Below, piece after piece: positions 20,320-29,417 of a stretch of 64,000 nucleotides of DNA (position 1 is the stretch's first letter; every line of letters starts with the position of its first letter). Under the pieces are notes generated by a model. That model worked only from the letters and a program-made list of their open reading frames with translations. It did no database searches and was not told where the DNA came from. Made by a program: the position numbers and the translations under genes. Source of the stretch: Hanleya hanleyi. Taxonomy: Eukaryota > Mollusca > Polyplacophora > Lepidopleurida > Hanleyidae. The DNA lies in contig JAVTVY010025271.1 of NCBI GenBank assembly GCA_036873755.1, forward strand, positions 1-64,000, given 5' to 3'.

Positions 20320-21270
20320 AAAATTGTTTCGAATGCCCGATGGTCCGGAGGTGACAGTATATATGCACTTCGCGCGGACGCCGGCGACAGCAGTACATTC
20401 TGTAGCTGGATAAATTCTTATCTTTTCCCGAATTTTTTGATTGGTTCAAATGCGCGGACGTGGGTTAAAGCGGTCCATTCTGTAGCTTAAAAAAATTCGC
20501 TGTGTGTTTCTTTCTGAATTATAAACGGGTGTCATTTTCCAATCAGGGTGAGCCCCCGTAGAATTTTTAGTTCCAATTCATCTCAGATAAATCAGGCACT
20601 CGTATTAAAAATTTCAGCCGTCTACCCCTTCACTACACCATGATTTTTAATGTTTTAGCGGGTTTTCGAGCCGTAAGCTTCGCGTGCGAAAATACAGAAA
20701 AACCCCGACCATTAAACATAAATTAATTTTCTGGATTAAAAATAGTGGAAGTCTATTCCTTATCATTCGATACGCATGCCCTGAAAATTCCAGCTCGTTT
20801 CGTTCATGAGAACTCTAGAAAATCAAGAAAACAGTGCCTTCATGAACAACGCACATTCACCGCAGTTGGCGGGTCAATTTTCGCTGCGCGTGGCAACAGA
20901 GTTGCGGGTTCCCCATTTTTTCGGAATGGTGTTTCGTTCAAAACGCGTTTGGGACCTGCAGAGTTTTGCCCCCTTATTGCATTTGGACGGTAAGAGTACT
21001 GCCAATTTTTGCCCCTGTATTGTCTCTGGGTTTGACTATTTTAGAGTACTAGGAATGTTCGGGTAATTATGAGGATTTAATATTATACCCACCAGCAATG
21101 ATAATATATTATTTTATCATGTTAATGATTCAAGACTATCCATTTATCCACTCGGGGCCCGTTTACAAAAATTACAGGGTTAATTTTTAATTAGTTTTTT
21201 CTACCGGGTATTTTTTATTATTTCCCTTAGCCAGAATCGGTCTATATAAATTTTTGTCGGACTAGTATTT
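20320..21270. other. Divergent intergenic/promoter region
   Basis: About 950 bp between the leftward 171-aa gene and the rightward PC4-like genes. It holds a TATA-like tatata for the left gene (about 20,358) and tatataaa at 21243-21250 for the right gene. Short ORFs here lack any domain and are not called. Confidence 0.55.
21243..21250 (+). promoter_or_regulatory. TATA box for the 232-aa PC4-like gene
   Basis: tatataaa, about 36 bp before the ATG at 21286. Confidence 0.6.
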
Positions 21271-21285
21271 TTGTCATTGTTCATT

Positions 21286-21984
21286 ATGGGAGCACGGGGA
21301 AAGGAGCTGGCGTTTTTTCAATTGGCGTCGGATGTCATTCTCATAGTGTATGAGGAAGAAGTGCAACTTATCCAAGAGCACCCGAAAGAAGTGACATTAT
21401 GTTTAACCCTACCCGGTTGGGCGCAATTCACACGCTTATTACAGGGAAAACAACCCGAAATGGATTTTATGCATGTAGGACTCGGTGTCTACCTACGGAG
21501 TGGCAGCGCGAATTCTTTTTTTCCCCGGCTTGAACAGTGCGGCGGTGCGGCTATATTACTTCGACCGGGTTTATGGCAGGCCCTCAAAGGTATAATCACG
21601 GAAGTGCATGATCTGCTGTATCCAGAAGAAAAATCTGTAGCCACGCGTACACTCACCCGGGATTGTACGTTAGAAATATACCCTGAACGTGTGGAATTAT
21701 TTGATAATGATTCCCGCTGTTGGTGCACAGCGGAACCAGCGCGTGTGTCTTTAACCCAGGAAGGCTGGACTACGTTGAAACGCGTGTTATGCGGTAATTT
21801 AGAGGGAGATAGTATACACCTGTGTCAGGATGTCTACATTTTCCGCGGCCCGTATTTTGCCCGATTGCTATGTTTGAAGCGTGGAGGATTTACGCTAGAT
21901 CCCGATTTATGGACGGGTTTGCAACAAGTAATTCCCGTGGTGGATAAAGTTCTCTCTTCACCCCAGCCGCCTCTCACAGAATAA
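21286..21984 (+). CDS. Double PC4-like domain protein (232 aa)
   Basis: Two homologous halves (about residues 5-110 and 120-225). Each has a beta-rich N-part ('ILIVYEEEVQLI', 'LEIYPERVELF') and two helix-start motifs with Trp ('LTLPGWAQF', 'LLRPGLWQAL'; 'LTQEGWTTL', 'LDPDLWTGL'). The pattern of a strand, then 'hhLp..W..L', matches PC4/p15-type single-strand nucleic-acid-binding domains and the two genes that follow. The start is the first ATG after the TATA box. Probably transcription or replication accessory; assignment is by motif only. Confidence 0.6.
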   Translation: MGARGKELAFFQLASDVILIVYEEEVQLIQEHPKEVTLCLTLPGWAQFTRLLQGKQPEMDFMHVGLGVYLRSGSANSFFPRLEQCGGAAILLRPGLWQALKGIITEVHDLLYPEEKSVATRTLTRDCTLEIYPERVELFDNDSRCWCTAEPARVSLTQEGWTTLKRVLCGNLEGDSIHLCQDVYIFRGPYFARLLCLKRGGFTLDPDLWTGLQQVIPVVDKVLSSPQPPLTE

Positions 21985-21989
21985 AACCC

Positions 21990-21997
21990 TATAAATA
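21990..21997 (+). promoter_or_regulatory. TATA box for the 135-aa PC4-like gene
   Basis: tataaata immediately after the previous stop, followed by 'agacagagtgtg'. The same TATA-plus-leader arrangement recurs at 22561 and was evidently duplicated with the gene. Confidence 0.7.
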
Positions 21998-22047
21998 CAG
22001 GGGATAAGACAGAGTGTGTGTGTGTTATTCTCACATTGACAGCAAGC

Positions 22048-22455
22048 ATGTCACTACGCGCTATTCTGCCTCTGACACCCAGTGTAAGGTTATACATTTA
22101 TCAAGATAAAGTGACGCTGGTGAAAGACCATCAAGCGATTTACTGGACGCCCGCTAAAATGCTATCGAATCCGGTGACATTACAGCGTGATGGGTGGACT
22201 AAGTTTAAACGGGTATTGAGCGGAGAGTTGGACGGAGACGTGATTCACCTGGACAATGCCATTTACGTCTATTCCGTACCGCCCCTCTTCATACGAAAAA
22301 GATGGCGTCTGGGCCGGTACCAAGAGCATACGCGCAGTATCCTCCTCAGCCCCGCTGTGTGGTCCGCCTTGGAGAAAATAGTGCATATTATAGACCAGTT
22401 ATTGACACCGGACGATCGATCACCCGACCAATTAGCGTGCGTTCGTGCTAGATAA
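22048..22455 (+). CDS. PC4-like paralogue, C-terminally truncated (135 aa)
   Basis: It starts MSLRAILPLTP, as does the next gene (MSLLQAILPLTP), and is about 70% similar to it over the domain (motifs 'LQRDGWTKFKRVLSGELDG' and 'LLSPAVWSALEKI'). It ends early at 'RAR'. The downstream 100 bp (22,456-22,555) still matches the coding tail of the next gene but is interrupted by small indels and a long A run, so the truncation is secondary. It is a tandem duplicate with its own copied TATA box. Confidence 0.7.
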   Translation: MSLRAILPLTPSVRLYIYQDKVTLVKDHQAIYWTPAKMLSNPVTLQRDGWTKFKRVLSGELDGDVIHLDNAIYVYSVPPLFIRKRWRLGRYQEHTRSILLSPAVWSALEKIVHIIDQLLTPDDRSPDQLACVRAR

Positions 22456-22560
22456 GATGCACTGAGTGACCCTGATCAAAAAAAAAAAAAAAAAATTCTG
22501 ATGATGGACAACATACTAGAGAAGGCACAGAGGCTAGAGTGACAGTATAGTACCTGACCC

Positions 22561-22568
22561 TATAAATA
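22561..22568 (+). promoter_or_regulatory. TATA box for the 190-aa PC4-like gene
   Basis: tataaata followed by 'gctgagacagagtgtgg', a copy of the promoter at 21990. Confidence 0.7.
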
Positions 22569-22620
22569 CGAGGGCTGAGACAGAGTGTGGGTCATTCGCC
22601 GTTCGACATTGAGAGCAAGC

Positions 22621-23193
22621 ATGTCATTACTCCAAGCTATCCTGCCTCTTACACCTTACCAGGTGGGATTATACGTGTATCAAGATAAAGTCACCCTGGT
22701 GGAAGATGCTGGAGCGATTTGCTGGGCGCCCGCTGAGACTTTATCGAATACGGTGACACTAGAGCGTGATGGGTGGACTAAGTTTAAACGGGTGTTGAGC
22801 GGTGAATTGGACGGACACCTGATTCACCTGGACAATGCCATCTACGTCTACCATACTGCGCTCTACCCACGGGTGGGTCGCTACCAAGAGCCTGCACGAA
22901 GTTTCCTCCTCACTTCCTCTCTGTGGTCAGCCTTGGAGAAAGTAGTCCCTATAGTGGACCAGTTGTTTACACCGGACGACCGGTCACCCGACCAATTGGC
23001 ATGGGCTCGTGCTATCGAACACGCGCTAGATGAACCTGATGAAAAAAAAGCGGATGGGGAAAATACTATATGTATAGAATGCACACAGGCTAGAATGACA
23101 GTATCACCTGATCAAGCGACCCAGAACGATGAAGAAGAAGAAAAAGTCCGTGATGAAGCCGCGGGACCGGAAAAAGCAGTCGACAGTGATTAA
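22621..23193 (+). CDS. PC4-like paralogue with acidic tail (190 aa)
   Basis: Full-length member of the local family. A domain at about residues 1-125 has two Trp motifs ('LERDGWTKFKRVL', 'LTSSLWSALEKV'). It is followed by a tail of about 65 residues with a Cys pair (CIEC) and an acidic end (NDEEEEKVRDEA). The tail overlaps the integrase start by 65 bp in another frame. Probable single-strand nucleic-acid-binding protein (by motif). Confidence 0.65.
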   Translation: MSLLQAILPLTPYQVGLYVYQDKVTLVEDAGAICWAPAETLSNTVTLERDGWTKFKRVLSGELDGHLIHLDNAIYVYHTALYPRVGRYQEPARSFLLTSSLWSALEKVVPIVDQLFTPDDRSPDQLAWARAIEHALDEPDEKKADGENTICIECTQARMTVSPDQATQNDEEEEKVRDEAAGPEKAVDSD

Positions 23194-24253
23194 CGAGGTG
23201 TTAAGCGATCTGTATTACAGCCCAAACAGTCCAGCCGCTTATAGCGCTGTAGGAGCGCTTTCTCGAGCAGCCCATTCTCAAGGCATCAGTCGAAGTCAAG
23301 TTCGAGACTGGTTAAAAACTCAAGACACCTATAGTTTGCACCGAGCTGCCCGACGTCATTTTCGCCGTAACCGGGTCATCGTCGGGGGAATAGACGCGCA
23401 ATGGCAAGCGGATTTGGTGGACATGAGTCGCTTTGCACCTCAGAATGATGGACGTCGGTATATATTGACCTGTATCGATATTCTATCCAAGTTTGCCTGG
23501 GTACTATCCATTCGTACCAAAACAGGAGAGAATCTCATACGAGCCTTCCAGCAGATTTTCAAGACGGGGCGCAAACCTCTTTATTTACAAACAGATGAAG
23601 GCACCGAATTTCTCAACCGACCCTTTCAAGCCTTTCTTAAGAAACAGAAGGTATTTTTCTTTCATACGTACAACGAGACGAAAGCTTCTGTGGTGGAACG
23701 TTTCAATCGGACCTTCAAAGGCCGCATGTACAAGTATTTTACCGCCCAAAACACTCGACGCTACATCGATGTCCTCCCTCAACTCGTCCAAGGCTACAAT
23801 CGCGCCTATCATCGCAGTATCCAGCGAGCACCCCGTGCTGTGACAGAACGCAACGAACATCAAGTGCGTGCTACGCTGTACTCAGAAGACAGTCCACCAC
23901 GGACGGCACCCCGGTACAAACGTGGCGATGTGGTACGGATCAGTAAAGTGAAAGGTCAATTTGAGAAAAGTTATTTGCCCAACTGGAGTGACGAGCACTT
24001 TGTCATCGTTCGCCATAAACCTCGACAGCCCCACGTCTATCAACTGGAAGATCTACAAGGCGAGAGACTGCAAGGCACGTTTTACGAGGCAGAATTACAA
24101 CCCATAGTGAAAACACCCAAAGACTATTACACGGTGGAAAAGATTTTGAAAACGGAACGTCGCCGTGGCATTCCCTATCATCTCGTCAAATGGCAAGGAT
24201 GGCCTCGTTCGTTTAATTCCTGGGTGTCCGGCCGTAACATGAAACGTCTATAA
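23129..24253 (+). CDS. Polinton integrase with C-terminal chromodomain (374 aa)
   Basis: Retrovirus-like integrase that inserts the linear element and creates the 6-bp duplication. The catalytic triad is visible as D95 (WQADLV), D156 (QTDEG) and E190 (VVERFNR), with 33 residues between the last two. A basic N-terminus (MKKKKK) could be a nuclear signal. Residues 265-325 fit the C-terminal SH3-like region. Residues 332-374 are an intact chromodomain (YYTVEKIL ... VKWQGW ... NSW), which may steer insertion to modified histones. The ORF is uninterrupted and of normal length. It overlaps the end of the preceding gene, and its stop overlaps the next TATA box. Confidence 0.95.
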   Translation: MKKKKKSVMKPRDRKKQSTVINEVLSDLYYSPNSPAAYSAVGALSRAAHSQGISRSQVRDWLKTQDTYSLHRAARRHFRRNRVIVGGIDAQWQADLVDMSRFAPQNDGRRYILTCIDILSKFAWVLSIRTKTGENLIRAFQQIFKTGRKPLYLQTDEGTEFLNRPFQAFLKKQKVFFFHTYNETKASVVERFNRTFKGRMYKYFTAQNTRRYIDVLPQLVQGYNRAYHRSIQRAPRAVTERNEHQVRATLYSEDSPPRTAPRYKRGDVVRISKVKGQFEKSYLPNWSDEHFVIVRHKPRQPHVYQLEDLQGERLQGTFYEAELQPIVKTPKDYYTVEKILKTERRRGIPYHLVKWQGWPRSFNSWVSGRNMKRL

Positions 24254-24256
24254 ATT
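24249..24256 (+). promoter_or_regulatory. TATA box of the membrane protein/ATPase block
   Basis: tataaatt overlaps the integrase stop codon and lies about 45 bp before the ATG at 24298. Confidence 0.55.
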
Positions 24257-24297
24257 CTAACCCCGAGCACCACCCGCCTTCAGTGTAGCCTTGTACC

Positions 24298-24855
24298 ATG
24301 GATAGGCCACGTCTACCTTTATTATTACGAACTCGAAAAGCACAAGTGGGTACTGTAGTGTGTGTCGTAGTACTTGTGGGTACGTTATTTACAGGCGTGT
24401 TCTACGATTTGACGACCGTGTTATCCTGTTTGAACACCCTGCGTTCTCCGTCATCGACCACTACGACGACCACGACCACGACGCTGCCTACGCCCGCCAA
24501 GACGTCAAGGGTGCGCCACCGTTCAACCCAGACACCCACCACACTGCCGTCCATACCGTCTACTCCAGCCATCACCACCCCGTTACCTTTGGTCCGCTCC
24601 AACCAGCCATCCACCACGACGACCACGCCCCGTACTACCACGTCACGACGTCATCCTCCATCAGCCCTGAGAAGCGCTTCCACCTCATCATCACCCACAC
24701 CTAGTACCACCAATACGTTGCTCAACCTAGTTGCAGTGGACCCCCGTGAATCACCTCGTTTACCACCACAACGGTATCCATTCGACTACGATCCCCGGTG
24801 GGATCCCCAACAACGCTGGTGGGCTTCTAACCGGCGAGCGCAAATCACCAAATAA
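24298..24855 (+). CDS. Thr/Ser-rich single-pass membrane protein (185 aa)
   Basis: One membrane segment at about residues 17-38 (VGTVVCVVVLVGTLFTGVF) follows a short basic N-terminus. Then comes a mucin-like Thr/Ser/Pro region (residues 50-145, with a run of nine Thr) and an aromatic/basic C-terminus (YPFDYDPRWDPQQRWW). It lies 7 bp upstream of the packaging ATPase. Possibly a virion or host-surface membrane protein with O-glycosylation sites. No family was recognised. Confidence 0.65.
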   Translation: MDRPRLPLLLRTRKAQVGTVVCVVVLVGTLFTGVFYDLTTVLSCLNTLRSPSSTTTTTTTTTLPTPAKTSRVRHRSTQTPTTLPSIPSTPAITTPLPLVRSNQPSTTTTTPRTTTSRRHPPSALRSASTSSSPTPSTTNTLLNLVAVDPRESPRLPPQRYPFDYDPRWDPQQRWWASNRRAQITK

Positions 24856-24862
24856 AAAAACG

Positions 24863-25477
24863 ATGGACCCTCGGTGGCAGCATCCATTCACCTGCCTCAT
24901 CGCTGGACCGACCGGGTCGGGAAAAACACACTTTGTTCAACGTCTCATCCAACATGGGTCCGCCCTGATTTCACCGCCTCTAGCTCGCATCCTGTGGTGT
25001 TATGGCGCTTGGCAGCCCGCGTATGAGGCACTGGCCCGTGTCCCAGGACTCACCTTAGTGGAAGGCTTACCCCCTGAAGATATACCCCAAGACACGTTGG
25101 TGGTAGTGGACGATCTCATGACGGAAACAGACACTCGAATCACCCGGCTCTTTACCAAAGGCAGCCATCATCGGCGGTTGAGCATTATCTACATCGTCCA
25201 GAATCTCTTCAGTAAAAACAAAGAACACCGGAACATTAGTTTGAATGCTCAGTATGTGGTGTTATTCAAAAACCCCAGAGACGCGTCACAAATTACCCAC
25301 CTGGCTCAACAGATGTACCCTAAAAACACGGCCTTTGTACGAGAAGCCTTTGAAGATGCGACCCAACCTGCGCATGGGTATCTCCTCATCGACTTGAAAC
25401 AAGACACGCCCTCCCCCCTGCGATTGCGTACCCTGATTTTTCCCGGTGAGATACAGACGGTGTACACCCCCAAATGA
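24863..25477 (+). CDS. Genome-packaging ATPase (204 aa)
   Basis: FtsK/HerA-type ATPase of Polintons and related viruses that pumps DNA into the capsid. Walker A GPTGSGKT is at residues 15-22, Walker B VVVDD at 80-84, and a 'YIVQNLF' sensor-like segment follows. The start is the ATG at 24863. The longer in-frame reading upstream lies inside the preceding gene and is rejected. Length is normal for the family and the gene is intact. Confidence 0.92.
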   Translation: MDPRWQHPFTCLIAGPTGSGKTHFVQRLIQHGSALISPPLARILWCYGAWQPAYEALARVPGLTLVEGLPPEDIPQDTLVVVDDLMTETDTRITRLFTKGSHHRRLSIIYIVQNLFSKNKEHRNISLNAQYVVLFKNPRDASQITHLAQQMYPKNTAFVREAFEDATQPAHGYLLIDLKQDTPSPLRLRTLIFPGEIQTVYTPK

Positions 25478-25536
25478 GAACAGGATAAAAAAAGATAAAA
25501 GAAGAAGACAACGTACTCGAGCCCTCATTCCTCAAC

Positions 25537-25878
25537 ATGTTTGCACGCATACGCAAGCACGCGCCCGCTCTGCGGGTATTACGCAGCGCGCCCCCGGAAG
25601 TGGGTCGGGCTCTGGTGCGCGGCGCGGATCCCGACTTGGTCCGGTGTTTGTGTGAAGTCGCCCATAATGTATTAAAAGGCAATGTTCCACTCAGTCCTCT
25701 GCAGAAAGGGAAATTGCAACGGCACAAGGCGGGTCTCCGAACGTTGGTCAAGAAAACGGGCAGTGTCAAGAAAAAGAAACAGGTGTTACAGCGAGGTGGA
25801 TTTCTCGGCGCACTCCTCGCTCCCTTAGCCGCGACTGTACTGGGCCCGTTACTCGGGTCCATCTTGGGAGGACGCTAA
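25537..25878 (+). CDS. Small basic protein with hydrophobic C-terminus (113 aa)
   Basis: Basic helical N-part (MFARIRKHAPALRVL) and middle ('LSPLQKGKLQRHK', 'KKTGSVKKKK'), ending in 'GGFLGALLAPLAATVLGPLL', a glycine-rich membrane-active or transmembrane helix. Similar small proteins recur in Polintons next to the capsid genes. A virion protein that binds DNA or membrane is likely, but the function is not proven. Confidence 0.7.
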   Translation: MFARIRKHAPALRVLRSAPPEVGRALVRGADPDLVRCLCEVAHNVLKGNVPLSPLQKGKLQRHKAGLRTLVKKTGSVKKKKQVLQRGGFLGALLAPLAATVLGPLLGSILGGR

Positions 25879-25882
25879 CAGC

Positions 25883-26782
25883 ATGGACCATACGAAAAAA
25901 ATGATGCTGGTCGAACCTCGACTGTTACAGAGTTTACAATCCCCCTATCCCGTCCCGGCCACCGTGCAACAACTCCAGTCTCTGGATGAAGAAATGAATA
26001 ATATACTCCATCGTCGACTCCCCGATCACGAGAAAATTCAACTCTACCATCATACGCTGAACCGGTACCAGACGTTTATGGATCAATATAGAGGAGGAGG
26101 CGGAAGTAGTACTAGTACGCCACCACTACCACCCACCACCACCACCACGCCTACCTCACTCCCACCCCCACCGTCATCCTCGGCCTCCCCTGAACTGGAA
26201 CAGGAAGTGTTGGCCAGTGTGCCTAAAGCCTACAAGACCAAGGCCCGTTTATTGTTGGACCGGGTGAAACAGCATGCCGATATGGATTGGAATGCGGAAG
26301 GAAACCTGCTGATTCGCAATCAAGTGGTGCCGGGGTCTTATATCACGGATTTAATCAACGATATGGTGCGTTCTCGCAAACACTCTAATCCACCGGGCTG
26401 GGAAGCCTTTGCTCAGGGGTTAAAAGACACGCACACCCCTCAAGAATTGATAGGCAATCGTGAACGCTGGAAGTGGATGCAAGCCCCCTCTCGACGTCTC
26501 CCCACTACCCGGCAACGTGAATGGCAAGCGCACACGCCACCCAAAACACCCGCACGGCGGCCACCTACTTCGTCACCTCTTTGGATGCAAGCGCCCTCTC
26601 GACTTCCCCCTATCTGGGAACGTGGTGAATGGCAACCGCACACGCCGACCAAAACACCCGCACGGCGGGTACCTACTTCGTCACCCCTTTTACCACGCCA
26701 TCCCCTGCAAAGCCCCAGAGCTAAGTCACCGCGACGATCACAACGCCGAGGTCAGGCGCCCAAGACCTGGGAACCCTACTAA
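25883..26782 (+). CDS. Polinton structural/assembly protein, unknown function (299 aa)
   Basis: Starts 4 bp after the preceding stop. Residues 7-70 (MMLVEPRLLQSL ... LDEEMNNIL ... NRYQTFM) and 108-190 ('ASVPKAYKTKARLLLDRVK', 'PPGWEAFAQGL') resemble a two-part protein commonly found beside Polinton capsid genes. They are joined by a Gly/Ser/Thr/Pro linker. Residues about 193-265 hold two tandem copies of a 36-residue Arg/Pro-rich repeat (W.QAPSR.LP). The end is very basic. It is probably a DNA- or capsid-associated protein. Confidence 0.7.
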   Translation: MDHTKKMMLVEPRLLQSLQSPYPVPATVQQLQSLDEEMNNILHRRLPDHEKIQLYHHTLNRYQTFMDQYRGGGGSSTSTPPLPPTTTTTPTSLPPPPSSSASPELEQEVLASVPKAYKTKARLLLDRVKQHADMDWNAEGNLLIRNQVVPGSYITDLINDMVRSRKHSNPPGWEAFAQGLKDTHTPQELIGNRERWKWMQAPSRRLPTTRQREWQAHTPPKTPARRPPTSSPLWMQAPSRLPPIWERGEWQPHTPTKTPARRVPTSSPLLPRHPLQSPRAKSPRRSQRRGQAPKTWEPY

Positions 26783-26839
26783 GGGAACCCTACTAAGGGC
26801 ATCCTACTAAGGGCATCCTACTAATAACGCCTATAAAAC
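26765..26839 (+). promoter_or_regulatory. Short repeats and TATA box before the capsid block
   Basis: Four copies of a 13-14 bp unit (ctactaagggcatc-like) precede tataaaac at 26832-26839, about 40 bp before the minor capsid ATG. It likely drives the whole 26.9-29.9 kb block. Confidence 0.65.
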
Positions 26840-26877
26840 CCCGGTGCAGAAGCCAGAACAACTCAGTCGTTGTCGTC

Positions 26878-27666
26878 ATGTTTTACCTGACGTTGCCCAG
26901 TAATAGCTCATTCGACTTTTTTCCTGGCAACACCTTGACCAAGTATGTCACGCAATTACCCCAACCCTTACATTTACCGGGACGCTGGGAATGTGGACTG
27001 GTGGATATTCAATACCCTTATTCATGGTACAACGTACAAGACGGAGAAGTATGGTACGAAGTGGCCTACGAAGATAAAGTCTACAAACTGACGCTGCCCC
27101 AAGGCCAATACGATACACCGCAGACGTTCATACAGGGTCTGAATGACTTGATGAAGTACAAGGCCCTAAAGTTCAGCACGGGTGATGCAACACGCCTGAT
27201 ATCCTTGAACATCAAGAGAGAGATAGTCTTCGATGTCAACGTACACAACGACAGGAGCTCTATCATGCTGACCGAAAACGTGAATGTGAAACTCAGTCCT
27301 ACACTACAGCAAATGTTAAGGATGCCTCACTCCGTCTACAAGGGGGCCACCATTGTCAACGGGGATTATTTGATGGATATGGAAGTAGGTATGTACGCAC
27401 TGTACGTCTACTCGGACGCCGTGGACAGCCATATTGTGGGTGATATGAACGCACCTCTGTTACGGGTGGTGCCCATTACCAAGACGTATGGCGAACAAGT
27501 CACCGAGAGTTTCAACCATATCATGTACCTGCCCGTACGACATACCGATATCAACACGATCACGGTGGATATAAGAGATGACAGGGGACAACCGATCCCA
27601 TTCGAACGAGGAAAAGTGGTGCTGACACTTGCTTTCCGACAAGCTCGCTCTCCTCACTTCGAATAA
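26878..27666 (+). CDS. Minor capsid (penton-like) protein (262 aa)
   Basis: Position between the TATA box and the pVI/pX-like gene, length, and the N-terminal 'FYLTLPSNSSFDFFPGNTL' with 'LPGRWECGLVDIQYP' fit the single-jelly-roll minor capsid (penton) protein of Polintons. It forms capsid vertices (established for the family). It is intact. Its TAA overlaps the next ATG (TAATG). Confidence 0.88.
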   Translation: MFYLTLPSNSSFDFFPGNTLTKYVTQLPQPLHLPGRWECGLVDIQYPYSWYNVQDGEVWYEVAYEDKVYKLTLPQGQYDTPQTFIQGLNDLMKYKALKFSTGDATRLISLNIKREIVFDVNVHNDRSSIMLTENVNVKLSPTLQQMLRMPHSVYKGATIVNGDYLMDMEVGMYALYVYSDAVDSHIVGDMNAPLLRVVPITKTYGEQVTESFNHIMYLPVRHTDINTITVDIRDDRGQPIPFERGKVVLTLAFRQARSPHFE

Positions 27667-28112
27667 TGTACGTGCCTTACCAGTGCCATACGCCCAGCTA
27701 TGCCGACTACTACAAGAAACAAACGGGGGGAAACATGCCCATGTTTAGCGGGGCACGCATGCAACGCGGTCACGGATTGGGGAACATCCTGGGCAGCATT
27801 GTGAAAACGTTTTTACCCATGGTGACACGGGGTGTGAAAGCGGTGGGAAAACAAGCGGTACGCAGTGGATTGCGCGTGGCCGGTGATGTAATGGAAGGCA
27901 CAGCACCCCGACAAGCCTTGAAACGCCGGGCTAAAGAAGCGGGCAGCGTCTTGATCGCCAAAGCCCTTAAAAGACAAAGACCCACACTCCCCAGATTCAT
28001 TCAACGTCCAACTCACCGACGACGCACACCCCAGAGGAGGAGAAGGACTACGCCCCAGAAGAAGAATAAGAAAAAGAAGAGAAGTCATAGTAGGAGAGAC
28101 ATCTTCGCATAA
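27666..28112 (+). CDS. Basic pVI/pX-like virion protein (148 aa)
   Basis: Has an amphipathic helix and Gly-rich stretch ('GHGLGNILGSIVKTFLPMV'), then a 'GKQAVRSGLRVAGDV' helix, and a very basic Arg/Lys tail (RRRRTTPQKKNKKKKR). Near the N-terminus, residues 19-23 (QTGG/N) fit the cleavage pattern of adenain-type proteases, so the encoded protease may process it (inference). It overlaps both neighbours by one base at TAATG. Confidence 0.8.
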   Translation: MYVPYQCHTPSYADYYKKQTGGNMPMFSGARMQRGHGLGNILGSIVKTFLPMVTRGVKAVGKQAVRSGLRVAGDVMEGTAPRQALKRRAKEAGSVLIAKALKRQRPTLPRFIQRPTHRRRTPQRRRRTTPQKKNKKKKRSHSRRDIFA

Positions 28113-29416
28113 TGGCATTCATTCACTCCGAGTCGTGTCCGTCTACCAACAGTGAATTGGATTTGTGGACTATTCCACCCACCCAAACGAGTATAGCCGA
28201 AGGACGTTGGGTAGAACATCGACCCCTGGCTAGCCTGACGGGGGAGGGGCCCGTGGAATTTACCATTGAAAACAAAGATACGGCCTACCTGGATTTAGCC
28301 CACACCTACTTGTACGTGAAAGCCAAAATAACGAACCAGGATGGGACGGACATAGCGGACGATGCGAAGGTACGCCCGGTGAATCTTTGGCTGCACTCCT
28401 TGTTCCAACAGGTGGATATAGGTCTGAACGATAAACTCATCAGTACGTCCACCAATACGTACCCGTACCGAGCCTACATGGAGACGCTGTTGTCGTACGG
28501 TATTGATGCCAAAGAATCACACTTACAAGCTGAGCTGTACTTCAGGGATAGACCCGGACACGTGGACAACATAACCGGTGGCAATCCTGGGTTCGAGTCA
28601 CGCAAAAAACTAGCAGCCGAAAGCAAGTCCATCGATATGATGGGACGACTGCACGCCGATCTGTTCATGCAAGACCGCTACATGATGAACGGTGTATCCA
28701 TCAAGATCAAGTTGATCCGGTCCTTACCTAAGTTCGCCTTAATGGCGGGTGGAGAAGGCAATATCGATTTCCACATCGCCATTGAAGATGCAGCCCTGTT
28801 TGTCCGTACGGTAGATTTGCAACAGGGCGTGTTGCTGGGTCACATGGAAGCCTTAGCGAAAAAACCAGCCCTGTACCCCATCCGACGCGTACAGACCAAG
28901 GTGTTCTCTGTGCCCGCAGGTACGATGATGGCCAATCGTGAAAATTTATTTCTAGGGGATCTGCCTAAACGTCTTACCCTGGCGTGTGTGACCAACACCG
29001 CATTCAATGGAAATTGGGCTGAGAATCCGTTCCAATTTCAACATTTCAACATTAACTTTGTGGCACTGCACGTGGCCGGCCATCAAATTCCAGCCCGCCC
29101 ATTACAACCGGACTTTACTAACGGAAACTATGTGCGGACCTACCTGAACCTGTTTACAGCTACAGGACAAAACAACCAGGACGAAGGCAATACCATCAGT
29201 CGAGACGACTTTATGAAGGGCTACACATTGTTCGCCTTTGACCTCACCTTGGAACACGATCATCAACTGGCTTTGCTCAAGAAAGGTAACCTACGGTTGG
29301 AACTGCGTTTCTCCACCCCTCTAACCAACACCATTAACGTGATTTGCTACGCCGAGTTTGATAACGTCATCAGCGTGGATCACCAAAGAAACGTGCTGTG
29401 TGACTTCGCCACCTAA
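28112..29416 (+). CDS. Major capsid protein, double jelly-roll (434 aa)
   Basis: Position, length and segments such as 'GPVEFTIENKDTAYLDL', 'LYVKAKI', 'LWLHSLFQQVDIGLND', 'RAYMETLLSYG' and the C-terminal 'LRLELRFSTPL' are those of the Polinton/adintovirus major capsid protein. This protein forms the trimeric hexon-like capsomers. The ORF is intact. Confidence 0.93.
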   Translation: MAFIHSESCPSTNSELDLWTIPPTQTSIAEGRWVEHRPLASLTGEGPVEFTIENKDTAYLDLAHTYLYVKAKITNQDGTDIADDAKVRPVNLWLHSLFQQVDIGLNDKLISTSTNTYPYRAYMETLLSYGIDAKESHLQAELYFRDRPGHVDNITGGNPGFESRKKLAAESKSIDMMGRLHADLFMQDRYMMNGVSIKIKLIRSLPKFALMAGGEGNIDFHIAIEDAALFVRTVDLQQGVLLGHMEALAKKPALYPIRRVQTKVFSVPAGTMMANRENLFLGDLPKRLTLACVTNTAFNGNWAENPFQFQHFNINFVALHVAGHQIPARPLQPDFTNGNYVRTYLNLFTATGQNNQDEGNTISRDDFMKGYTLFAFDLTLEHDHQLALLKKGNLRLELRFSTPLTNTINVICYAEFDNVISVDHQRNVLCDFAT

Positions 29417-29417
29417 G

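Noticed and set aside
24731..24862. N-terminal extension of the packaging ATPase
   Set aside because: It lies within the preceding gene in another frame. The family starts just before the Walker A motif.
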